NCBI GenBank assembly: GCA_028641055.1
Contig: CM054057.1
Coordinates: forward strand, 728,906,484-728,970,483
DNA length: 64,000 nucleotides
Direction: 5' to 3'
Source of the DNA: Alopecurus myosuroides
Taxonomy: Eukaryota; Streptophyta; Magnoliopsida; Poales; Poaceae
How positions within the stretch are numbered: the stretch's first letter is position 1; every line of letters starts with the position of its first letter. The notes under the pieces are model-generated. The model was given only the letters and a program-made list of their open reading frames with translations. It did no database searches and was not told where the DNA came from. The position numbers and the translations under genes were made by a program. Below, piece by piece: positions 45,279 through 56,771 of the stretch.

Positions 45279-48200
45279 TGTCACACCTCTGTTTTTAAGC
45301 ACTTGTATAATAGTAATTTAGCAAGCCTCTTAAGACTTTTGTAATGCAATTAAGTGGACAACATGTTTGTGTAGTAATGTTTATCTATGCAATTTAAGTG
45401 GTGTGTTCTTTTCACTCACTTGAGGAGTTTTTCTCCTAAGAAAAACATTGTTTTCTATTTGTTTTCTTATGTTTTCCACTAAGGTTCTTAAGAGAATATT
45501 TTTCAAAACTTGACGTAACACTTTGTATGAACTTAAAAATGTGTTATTGATGGTTAGGAATCAACTTGAACTGGAAATAAAATTTATTGGAAAAGATTTC
45601 ATTAGGTTTTCCAATATAAATTTTGTCCTGAAAAACAGCCAAGTAGCTGTTTTCAACCCTTGTTTTCCATCACAAGGATTATCCAATTATGGATTTTCTT
45701 TGATCAAAACTACTCTCTGTTATGAGTACAACAAAACTACACTCTTGGAAAAACCTACAAAGAAAATTAACACACAATGCCATGATGGTTTTTGAGCAAT
45801 CTTGTTAAGACAGAAAGTTAGGCATTTTAAAAACAGAGAATGTACTCACTTTGCCATTTATTTTCAGAGCCATAAACCCATCCATTTTCAAATCAAATGG
45901 TTGGTTATGAAACTTGGATAGTTGCTCTTTGTTTAGCATTTCAAATCACTCATTTTAGAGCTTGTTTGCTTGGTGAAAACAAGCCCAACTTTTGCTATCT
46001 CTGTCTGCTTTTCCAGCACTTAAAAAAATTCAGAAAACTGCCTAACTGAATTTTTCTGACAGAACAGTGATTACACTTTTAGACTTGATGTTTTAGCTTG
46101 TGTGTACTGATCCAAGCATAGACACTTTGCCAATTCGAAAACCATGATGCTGAGCTTCTAGAAGGTGGCATTGGATCCTCCTTTGGCTGACCAGGGAGGG
46201 AGAAAAGTGAGGTGGCATTTGACTATGTAGTGATGTCACATATAGTGGTTGAAATAGTGATAATTTTTGCTTTTGCCCATCCCTTGGCCCTTGCTGTGGC
46301 TTTGCTCACACTCTTGTACTAGATTGACCCCAGGGCACCAATTAGAAACGTTGCCACCCGTGGAGAACCCCAAAGGGCAAGGCATGCCCATGCCATTGCC
46401 AACCCGAGCACCCCCACCTTGGCCCCGGCCTACAAAGCCTTAGAGGCCAATCCCTCGCCAGCACACTCCCCTCACCACACTCACTCGCCCCATCGAGCCT
46501 GTGCGTGCTCGATCTCCCTCTGTGAACGAGGCGAGCCGCGCCCATTCGCAGACCCGTGCAGGATCGAGGTGGATCATGGCGTCGGGATCACGGCCCTCCC
46601 GCCCTTCTTTCACCTCCATCGCAACCCCCTAGCTCACGCCTACCTCCCTGACACCCTCTAGCCCTCTCTCGTTTGCAGTTTCGTCGCCGTCGTCCTCGGA
46701 GCCGCCGCGGGACGCCGTCGAGCCGCCGCCGTGCACAAGCATCATCACCGTCCGTGCCCGTGCCACGAGATCGCCTACGCCACCGTCGTCCAACCCTGCA
46801 CCACCCCACTCCAACTCGCGAGCCCTAGGTGAGCCATCTCGAGGATTCGCTAGGTGTTCGTCCGCGGTTTTGAGAGAGAGAGAGAGAAGAGAGACGCGGG
46901 GAGGAAGAGAGAAGAGGAGCCGTCGATCTGCGGATCGACGGTCACCTTTGAACGCACCGTTTCGCGCGCGCGCGCGCGCAGGCGGTGTGCCGCACGTAGT
47001 TGGGCCAGCGCTGTGGGATCTGGCCCATCTGGGCTGTTCTCTGTCAAATTGAAAAATAGCATTTTTCTGGCAATTTATTTAGGTGGTTAGCTTTAGGCTT
47101 GAAAAAGGTAGCAAATATTTTTATTTTACATTGCTAATTTTTGTACTCGTAGACATACAAAATCACAACCATGTTCCACTGGCAGAATCATGTTTTGAGT
47201 TTTAGTTATTTTTCTATAGCTATTATGCCAGACAGTACCCTAAAAATTGAAATGAATAGAACTCCAAAAATACAAAACATTTTTGAGCAAACTAAACTGT
47301 TTTGGAAAGCCCTTTTCAATACCTACCAGTAGAATTTTAGTTTGCACCAAGGTGGGTTACCATTTGGAAATGCCATCCATTTTGGTAAAGCATCTGTGAG
47401 CTATTCCATGATTTTTAGGGGGAGTTTGGGACATTATTTTTGAGTAAGGAAAGTTGGATAGGCTTTGTAATGATAAGGACTATCACATCCTAGAAGGATT
47501 TACTTTTTGGAGCCACAAAAAAAATTAGAGAGACAGAACAAATTTTGGGTACTTTCTGTCTAATTTTTATTTCTAGATCTTGCTTTATATGTTCATGTTG
47601 TGCTATGCAAATGATGTGTTCTTGCTTATGATGTTGTTTTCCAGTGTGTTTATGATGTTTACAAGTTATATGAACATGTTAGCATAATTGGTTTGAGTGG
47701 TAGAATTTTAGGACTATTTTCCATGCATAGATCTTGCTCATAGCTAGATTTTTAACTATGTTTTGAGTAGATCTTTAAATGCTTTTAGGCTTGTTGCTAG
47801 ATTAATTTCCATGGAACCAGTACCACTTAGGTACTGTTAGTTTGTATATAGCACCTCTAAATACTTGGTGCTTGTGTTTGAAATAGATTTTAAATAGAAA
47901 TGCTTAAGGACTAGATTTCATACTAGGATATTCATGTATGCTTTTTGTCTTGTTTTCCCTTAGGGAAAAATATAAATCTTTGGTGTTGAAACCAGAGGAT
48001 GGAATGTCCTTGTGGCATTATTATCTTAGGGTTTTCACCTCTGATAGGTTTCCTCTTAAGTAGCATAAAAGCATGAGTAACACTTGGATGACTAGGAATA
48101 AATCTCCTCACATGTGTAGCATTTTAAGCATAGTTTTTCCTTGTTTCCTAGCTATGTTTTTATGATATTTTTGTGAGATCCAGTAGCATTTATGGTACTG

Positions 48201-50469
48201 GTTAGAGGGGTATTTTGCCTCTGCTAGCTTGCACACTTGTGCATAAAATTAACTAAATGTAGCCTAAAGTAGTCTAGTGTTTTTCCTAATTTTCTACTAG
48301 TATGAGTAGGAGTTTTGGATGCTAGATTGTTTGTTTGGAGCACTTTTATAAAAGTGACCAGAGGCTTATTAACCCCTTGGTGAGCATTTTGCTAGTGGAA
48401 CACCCACTGGTACTTTTGCATCATGGTGGAAAATGGGCTTGACTTGTTGTCATGAGCCTTTTTCACCACTTGGGTATTTTTAACAAATTATATGTGCTAG
48501 CCATAGAGATTGTTGGGGGAGTTTTTAGACATCAAAATATGTTTTATGTGACACCCTACTGTCTAGTAACATGTGCTTTACCCCACTGGTCCATAGTGTT
48601 CTTAACTAAGAATCATTGTTTTGGCCACACATAAACACTAGGAAAAAGCAGACTTTTTCAACTATAGTTTTTATGCCAATTTTTCTTGAGGGAAAAATTG
48701 AGAACTTGGTGGTACTTCTTGATTGCTTTCTGTATGTATTACTTGTAGCATTGTTTGCCTTGTTTGGTTCTGAAAGTGTGTCTTTATTTCTTTTTACGAC
48801 GTTAGAAAACGAGGAGGAAGGATTTGCTAAAGAAGGGTATTGCAACTCCTGTTACTTTCAGGATCAGGACCATCACTTGTACCAAGGCAAGCCATCCTAA
48901 TGCTTGCTGTATAAATACTTATCATTATCTATCATGCATGCTTTTCACTTCTGAAGTTTTTACAAAACTATACCTTCAAAACTATTTTTTTGTGTGAATC
49001 CTACTACTACTATTAATATTACTAGTATGAGGAATCATAATAGTAGTCAACTTGGTATTACCAAGCCCTTAGCCACTAAATGGTATATAAATACCATACA
49101 CCCATTTAAAACTTGAGTTCTTAAATGAACTAAATAAAATGTGTTTTTTGTAAACAAATGCCTTATGGAAGGAAAACCCCGGAGGAAGGGTTAGACCCTG
49201 TCTACCGGAAGAGTTGTTATGATGGGAAATTTTTGAGAAATGTTTACAAAAGACACATAACCTAGTCTTCGCTGGACAACCATTATCGTACTGCCACTTT
49301 ACCCCAATATGGGTAGGGGCTTGATTAAAAACTTGTTATGGTTAGTATGTGAGCTATCTCAAGTGCTATAGAGGATTGAATCCTCCGAACCGAAATGTCA
49401 CTAGGAGTGGAGGATACGGGATATCTAAAGTGTGGGATTAATTTTCCCTCCGGATGCAGCAGTTGGGTCTCCTGTTTGGGCGGTGTGGGACATGGCTTGC
49501 CAGGGAGGGTAACCCCAATTGAAGAGATAGTCATGTACTAGCTTTCACATAGTGGATAGTCAATATCAGTTATCTGATGTTCTCATAGGTTGGGAACAGT
49601 CCATGGTTGTTTCATGGCGGATTCTGGATCTAGTGGAAATGTGTACACCTCTGCAGAGTAAAACTATTTCGAGATAGCCGCGTCCTCGGATATGGACGGT
49701 TGAATGGCCATGTAGCTAGTATTGTGTCAACTTTTCGAAAGAGGTTTTGAAGGAAGGCTTTTGTACCTGCGAGGTACTAAGGAGAAATGAATTGGTATCT
49801 GCGAGACACGGTTGAGAAAGAAACTATTACAAAAAGTTTCTGAAAAGAAAACCTTTCTTTTCTAAAAACAAAGTTTATAAAACCTCCGAGATATGTGATA
49901 TCTACGAGAGTAAAACTATATTATTTTAAATGATCTTTCACAAAGAACTAAACATGAAACCTCAACCATGATAAATCTTTTATCTGTCATGGGTAGCTGA
50001 ACCATAAGTATGGCCTACCCACTCCACCAAATAAGCATGTATGCATAATTGTAAGCTGATAAAGGATGTCTTGTTGAGTACATTCAAACGTACTCATTTG
50101 TTTTCGCCCCTGGTATTTACTTGCCAGACTATGAGGAGGCACCTCAGGAAGGGTTCTATGAGGAGGAGTGCTACACTTATGAACCTGCGAATTAGGATCG
50201 TCTCCCAGTCAGCAGCCTGTAGGATGAGGCGTGACTCGGGTTCTACTACGCTATGCTTATAGTCTTCCGCTGTGTTTGCTTTGAATGTCTGTCCTGCGTG
50301 ACAGTTGTTAAGAACTTGGTCATGTGACCATTTATGTAAGACTCTATATTCGTGTAATGGATGATGTATTCTGTATGCCAACTTCGTATGTTGTTCACGA
50401 CTGGTTCTTTTGGGATCGTGAATGAATGCATATGAGGGGTTCTGGACCCTCCAGTCTGGGGCCTCTACA
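45279..50469 (+). repeat. 5' LTR of the Del-like element
   Basis: It is 5,191 bp, starts TGTCACACC and ends CTCTACA. It contains a GC-rich island (about 46330-47050) with a GA run and a CG run (46963-46979), then AT-rich sequence. Many short frames occur in both LTRs, but none has a recognised domain, and several differ in length between copies, so I call no gene inside. Confidence 0.94.
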
Positions 50470-50473
50470 AAGT

Positions 50474-50487
50474 TGGTATCAGAGCCA
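50474..50487 (+). other. Primer-binding site of the Del-like element
   Basis: TGGTATCAGAGCCA matches the complement of plant initiator methionine tRNA and begins four bases after the 5' LTR. Confidence 0.9.
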
Positions 50488-50717
50488 TCCTGACTCTAGG
50501 AGACCTTAGTTAGCATGGACGTTAGTGTATACTCCGATAATCTAAGTTACCAATACAAAAAAAATTGGATATATGACTAAGTATTAAAATATTCCCTATA
50601 TCCCACCACCTCTCTGGGTTAGACTCTACTTGCATTAAGGTTATTTCTTGCATGAACCTAAAATCTTGCACACTTGGATCTAACTTAAACTATACTTAAA
50701 ATTTTGTGTAGATCGAC

Positions 50718-51810
50718 GTGGACATCACCGTGGCTTTTCAGTTGGGACGTCCACGTGGCGAGTCTTTCCTTTTCGAGGAGAGGCTAGTATCTATGGCTAC
50801 TGTGTTGGGGCGCCCACTTCCGGAGCTGCGAGGAGGACTAGTTGTCGGCGCACCTCTAGAGGGAGACTGGTACGCGGAGGTCACTATCCGCGCACCTCTG
50901 GCTAGCCCGACAGTGGAGGCCTACGTTTACCGTGCTGTTGATCGTTCTTGGAACGAGGCTGCGGTGCGCGTGATTCAGGAGTCACTACAACAAATGTGAT
51001 AATTTGTGACACACGTTCTGTGACGATTCAGTGAAAATACGTCAGGGAATCATCTTAATTTCACAAAGTGTGACATTTTTTAACTATATCGTCACAGAAT
51101 GAGCGTCACAGATTATCCCATTTGTTGTAGCACGTCTGGCACACATCGGGGAGTATATGTTCATCGGTTCCCGGTTCGAGCTGATTGGGGGACGTGATGA
51201 GGATGGCATACCACTTCCTGTCGAGCCAGACTTTACCACTGTTGGTCCCCACTTGGACGAGATGGAGATTCTGCTACACCGCACTCAGCTCAGGTTGGAC
51301 GACCAGCGTCTTGACACCCACCACGGCATATTGGTGCACCACACACTGATAGCCGAGACTGACGAGCTGAGGGCTGAGCTTCACGACAGCCAGGAGGAGA
51401 GTGGAGCTCTGGCTCAGCAGTTGTCCCAATTGAAGGAACAGTTGGAGGCTACTACCGCGAGGCACCGTGCCTTACGGAGGCAGCTGAGGGCCACCCGCCT
51501 TGGCCGTGCACGCCTCACCACTAGGATGACGGCCCTGGAGGGGGCTAACGCCGTTCTGCGCGGCAGGCTTCAGATAGCTCGTGCCGACATAGCCACGAGA
51601 GACGCTGCCGTGGAGGAGCTTGAGGAGGAGGCCATAGAGCTCCACAGGGAGATTGAGGATCTTCTGCCTATTGAGGACGTTCCCTCCGACCTGGAGGGGA
51701 TGGATATGAGCGAGGCTAGCGAGCAGGATGATGATGACCTGCTTGACGAGGAGGAGGAGGACCCCGAGGAGCGTATCTTCGACGTTGGGGACAGCGACGA
51801 CTCTGTGTAG
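50718..51810 (+). pseudogene. Extra reading frame upstream of gag, split by a MITE
   Basis: A frame open from 50718 (first ATG at 50793) runs to the MITE at 50985, and a frame in register resumes at 51133 and ends at 51810. When the MITE and one CA are ignored the two parts share one frame of about 340 residues. The N-terminal part is compact. The C-terminal part is a long heptad-rich coiled coil (about 51360-51660) followed by an acidic tail (DEEEEDPEERIFDVGDSDDS). GTGTAG before 50712 resembles a 3' splice site, so the true start may lie upstream after splicing. It resembles the frame called orf0 in rice RIRE3-type elements by position. Its function is unknown. The insertion adds a stop at 50997-50999. 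Confidence 0.65.
50985..51130. mobile_element. MITE, 146 bp, in the extra frame
   Basis: The terminal inverted repeats start CTACAACAAATG and end CATTTGTTGTAG, extending with mismatches to about 28 bp (TGTGAC / GTCACA). Flanks show only CA on each side (50983-50984 and 51131-51132), so the superfamily is uncertain: a CACTA-type or Mutator-like MITE are both possible. It has no coding frame. Confidence 0.8.
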
Positions 51811-52197
51811 TCGCTACCTTCTCACCCTTAGCACATGGTGCTGGTCTAGATACTAGTTAGGTATGCTAGATCGTTTTGCTAGATAGTTTGCTAGTAGTAG
51901 GCTTGCGATGACCCCACCAATCGCACCCCCTGTAGCTCGATGAAGCCTTCCTTGTATGATATGGCTTGTGAGGTGTGTGTAATGTTGGAAACTCTGTTTA
52001 ATTATGGTGATGAATGAAATGTTTGGCTTGGTTTCCTGTTGATTGTCACTACTTTGCGTTCATTTCATTCAAGTTTGCGACTTCCCCGCTCTTGTTTTTG
52101 AAACATATCACTAGTATTCCTTTTGTTTAAATATTAAGGTACTGGGTTTTCAAAAACAAGAATTTATTTCTTAGACTTACACATGTTTCACTTCAGC
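51811..52197 (+). other. Spacer between the extra frame and gag
   Basis: No gene is seen. It may hold a leader for gag-pol. The sequence just before the ATG is AT-rich. Confidence 0.45.
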
Positions 52198-55100
52198 ATG
52201 GCACCCCGTCGCGAACCCCCACCGCCACCACCACCCACAGTGGAGGCGCTGTTGGCACTGCTGATGGAGGATCGCCAGGCCAGCCGAGATGAGAGTGCAG
52301 CTACCATTACCGCTCTGCAACAACTAGCTGCTGCCGCCAACAATAATGGCAATGGCAATGGCAATGGCAATGGTGCTCGCTCGAGACTAAGAGACTTTCA
52401 GCACACCAACCCCCCAGTCTTCACTAGGATTGTGGAGCCTCTCGATGCTGACGACTGGCTCCGCACCATTGCAAACAAACTGGAGGTCGCTTCAGTGGAG
52501 GAGAATGATAAGGTCCTGTTGGCCTCCCATTTTCTTGCGGGTCCTGCCAGGACCTGGTGGGAAACTACACGTGAGACTGTTGCTGCTGGTCACGTGTTCA
52601 CCTGGGAGGATTTCTCTGCAAGGTTCCGCAAGTATCACATTCCCCAAGGAATGATGGCACTTATGCGGGAGAAATTTCTGAATCTGAAGCAAGGAAGTAT
52701 GCCGGTGTCTGAGTACTGGGAGAATTTCACTACTCTGTCCCGGTATGCACAGGACGATATTAATACTGATGCTAAGAAGAAGGAGAGGTTCTTAAATGGG
52801 CTGGATGATGAGCTCCAGTGCTCTCTAGTAGTGGTTCCATTCCAGGACTTGGAGACCCTTGCAAATGCCGCTATGGTGCTGGAGCACAAGCGGAAAGCTG
52901 CTGATGATAACCGCAAGAGGAAAATGACTGCGCATGGAGGACCTAGTGCCCAAAGGACTCGCAACACTCCGTATGCGAGGCCACCAACCCACAAGGCGCC
53001 TGCTTATGCACCCCGCCCCAGCCACAACTATGCACCAAGGCCCAACAACTACAATCACCCTGCACCTCATGCACCAAGGTACGGAGGAAATAGCTATGGT
53101 GGTAACCATGGTAATCATTCTGGGAACCATCATGGGAACCGCTATGGAGGCAATAATAGTGGAAATGGGAACAACTCCAACAATGCTCCCAATGCTAACC
53201 CAAGCCCAAAGCCTTCTGGAGGTTGCTTTGCCTGTGGAAAGGAAGGTCACTTTGCTCGGAATTGCCCAACCAAAGTTACTGCCCCAGCCCAGCCTGCTGC
53301 AACCAAGATGAACCATGGTCCTTCCACTGGACGGCAGAATAGGATGAAGGGACACCTGCACCACGTCACTGCTGCAGAAGCTGAGGAGGCACCAGACATG
53401 GTGATGGGTATGTTTCCTGTCAACTCGGTGCCAGCCGCAGTACTGTTTGATTCTGGTGCATCACATTCCTTTGTCACTAAACCGTTTGCTGATAAAAGTG
53501 GTATGAAGCATTCTCGTATGAACAACCCTATGTTAGTACAAATACCTGGGGATAGTACTAAAGCCAACCTAATTTGCAATGAAGTACCAGTAGAAATTCA
53601 AGGGAAAACTTTTCATGCTGATCTTATAGTGCTGGGATCCAAAGGGATAGAAGTGGTACTCGGTATGAACTGGATGGCCAAATATAAGGGAGTTATCGAT
53701 TGCACTAAAAAATCTATTGAAATGATCTCTGAGGATGGGGAAAAGGTTGCGTACACTGCAACTCGACCCTCGTCACAAGTTCACTGCCACACTGGTATAG
53801 CCCACCCTGACCTTGAGGAAGTCCCGGTCGTTTGCGAATACCCGGATGTTTTTCCTGAAGAATTACCCGGTATGCCCCCTGATCAGGATATCGAGTTTGT
53901 GATCGAGTTAGTGCCCGGAACTGGACCCATAGCACAGAAGCCGTATCGGATGAACCCGAAGGAATTAGATGAGTTGAAGACTTAGCTGGATGACATGTTA
54001 AGGAAAGGATTGATTCGCCCTAGTGCATCGCCATGGGGATCTCCGATCATTTTTGTGGGAAAACGGGACGGTACCACTCGTTTATGTGTGGACTACCGCA
54101 AGTTAAATGATGTTACCATCAAGAACAAATACCCGTTGCCCAAAATTGAAGACCTGTTTGACCAGCTGAATGGGGCTGTAATCTTCTCTAAGATTGACCT
54201 TCGGATTGGTTATCACCAACTGAAAGTCCGTGATACTGATATTCCAAAGATTGCTTTCACCACTCGTTACGGGCTGTATGAATACACCGTGATGTCCTTT
54301 GGTCTAACCAATGCCCCTGCCTATTTCATGAATCTCATGAATAAGGTATTCATGGATTTTCTGGACAAGTTTGTCGTGGTGTTTATTGACGACATTCTCA
54401 TATATTCTCGGAGTGAGAAAGAACACGAAGAACATCTGAGAGTTGTGCTCGGGACACTTCGTGAGCATCAATTGTATGCTAAGTTTAGTAAATGTCAATT
54501 CTGGTTGACGGAAGTCGGATTTCTTGGACATGTAGTATCTGCGGGAGGAATATCTGTTGACCCTGCTCTAGTTCAGTCTGTGGAGAAGCGTGCTGCTCCG
54601 ACCAACCAGACTGAAGTCAGATCCTTTCTGGGTTTGGCAGGATATTACCGCAAGTTTGTTCAGGGATTCTCGAGTATAGCCAGACCCCTCTCCCAGTTGC
54701 TCAAGAAGGATAGCAAGTTCCTATGGACGGACAAGTGTGATGAGAGTTTCAATGAATTGAAGCGTCGACTGGTGTCTGCCCCAATCCTTATAATGCCGGA
54801 TATCACCAAGAATTTCGACGTATATTGTGACGCTTCTAAGCTTGGTCTTGGAAGCGTGCTTATGCAAGAAGGAAAGGTGATATCTTTCATATCCCGCCAG
54901 TTGAGACCCCACGAATTGAATTATCCCACTCATGACTTAGAGCTTGATGCCGTTGTTCATGCTCTCAAGACATGGCGGCACTTTCTTATGGGAAGAAGAG
55001 TGGAAATTTACACGGATCATAAGAGTTTAAAGTATATCTTTACTCAACGTGAGCTCAACATGAGGCAGCGCCGCTGGGATTGAGCTCATTAAAGATTATG

Positions 55101-56728
55101 ATCTGAGTATTCATTATCACCCTGGAAAGGCAAATGTGGTTGCAGATGCTCTTAGTCGAGAGCCGGCCTCTCTAAATGCTATGATTCTAGTAAGGCAACC
55201 CGAGTTGTGGAAAGAGTTGGACCAGCTTGGCATTGAAGTGGTCAGCTATGGCATGTTAGACGCCATAGAACTTAAACCAACCCTGGTTGACCAAATCAAA
55301 GAAGCGCAGAAAGGCCAGAAAAGTATTGATGGTATTAAGGCCCGCATGGAGAAGGAAAAGGTTGCTGGTTTTACCATCGATGCTGATGGGGGATTATGGT
55401 ATGAAGGCCGTATTTGTGTTCCCTCTGAATCTGATCTCAAGCAGACCATCATGGTCGAAGCTCATGAGACCATGTATTCTATCCATCCTGGAGGAACAAA
55501 GATGTATCAAGACCTGAAGGAGAGATTCTGGTGGCATGGAATGAAGCGAGAGATTGCTTCATTTGTAGCCAAGTGCCATGTCTGCCAGCAAGTTAAAGCT
55601 GGGCACCAGCGTCCCGCTGGATTGCTCCAACCATTGCAAGTGCCTGTTTGGAAATGTGATGAAGTGGGAATGGACTTCATCACTGGACTTCCTAGGTCCA
55701 GCCGAGGAAATGATTCTATATGGGTTGTTGTGGACAGGCTCACGAAAGTGGTTCACTTTATTCCTGTCCGGACAACCTATCGTGGAGATCAGCTTGCGGA
55801 TCTTTACATCTCTCGGATTGTCAGCCTACACGGAGTCCCAAGCAGGATTGTATCTGATCGAGGTACACAGTTCACATCTAGATTTTGGAAGAAGTTGCAC
55901 GAGAGTTTGGGAACCAAACTAGCTTTTAGCACAGCCTATCACCCGCAGACTGATGGACAAACAGAGCGTGTGAACCAAATTCTGGAGGACATGCTCCGTG
56001 CTTGTGTGTTGTCCTATGGAATTAAATGGGAAGACTGTCTGCCCTTCGCAGAGTTTTCTTACAACAACAGTTACCAGTCTAGCTTGCAAATGGCCCCTTT
56101 TGAAGCTCTGTATGGACGAAAATGCCGTACACCTTTAAATTGGACTGAGACTGGAGACAGTCAGGTTTTTGGTGTGGACACTTTGAAGGCTGCAGAGGAG
56201 AAAGTCCAACTTATTCGGGAACGTTTAAAGACAGCTCAATCTCGTTAGAAGAGTTATGCTGATACGAAGCGTCGTGATGTCTCTTTCAGCATTGGAGATT
56301 TTGTGTACCTTCGTGTTACGCCACTCAAAGGGATACAACGTTTCCATGTCAAAGGAAAGCTGGCCCCCAGGTATATTGGCCCTTTTAAGATCTTGGCACG
56401 TCGTGGCGAAGTTTCTTATCAGTTAGAATTACCTGAGGAGCTATCTGCTTTTCACAATGTTTTCCATGTGTCATTGCTCCGGAAATGTCTGCAAGTACCT
56501 GAGAAGGATCTCTCATATCAAGACGTGGATTTCAGGACCATTGACATAAATGATGACTTGACTTATCGTGATAGACCCCTGCGGGTTCTCGAGGAGATTG
56601 TGCGTGCTACCAGGAGGCGTGCTATAAAATTCCTTAAGATTCAGTGGACGAATCACTCTGAGGAAGAAGCTACCTGGGAGCGTGAGGATGATATCCGGAA
56701 GGAGTTCCCTGATTTTCTTAAAGCCTAG
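52198..56728 (+). pseudogene. Del-like gag-pol polyprotein with chromodomain-like end
   Basis: Start chosen at the ATG at 52198 (MAPRRE), which fits the family better than the in-frame ATG 15 bases upstream. Domains in order: gag (about 52390-52900, with WWETTRE), Gly/Asn-rich linker, zinc knuckle CFACGKEGHFARNC (about 53224), protease (LFDSGASHSFV, about 53445), reverse transcriptase (about 53990-54560, with FIDD near 54384), RNase H (about 54805-55150), integrase finger (about 55480-55590), core (DRLTKVVHF to QTERVNQILEDML, about 55720-56000), then a C-terminal chromodomain-like stretch (about 56560-56728, with LRVLEE and TWEREDDI). Breaks: TAG at 53983, one extra base in the GGG at 55076-55078, and TAG at 56246. 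Confidence 0.92.
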
Positions 56729-56756
56729 ACCCGCGAATCTCGGGACGAGATTCTTT

Positions 56757-56771
56757 TAAGGGGGGGAGATT
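56757..56771 (+). other. Polypurine tract of the Del-like element
   Basis: AAGGGGGGGAGAT-type purines lie directly before the 3' LTR start. Confidence 0.8.

Noticed and set aside
45523..45795. A 90-residue frame present in both LTRs (also 57016-57288)
   Set aside because: It is conserved only because the LTRs are 98-99% identical. It lacks a domain, and its composition is that of AT-rich noncoding DNA.
46342..46814. Overlapping frames on both strands in the GC-rich part of the 5' LTR (repeated at 57760-58521)
   Set aside because: The frames are open because of base composition. Lengths change between the two LTR copies through small indels, and no domain is recognised.
48616..48900. A 94-residue hydrophobic frame in the LTR (also near 60109-60387)
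   Set aside because: The frame changes length between copies after an internal deletion of a few codons. No homology was recalled and no promoter is specific to it.
52825..53364. Minus-strand frame of 179 residues in the Del-like gag
   Set aside because: It is a shadow of the gag linker and zinc-knuckle region on the plus strand.
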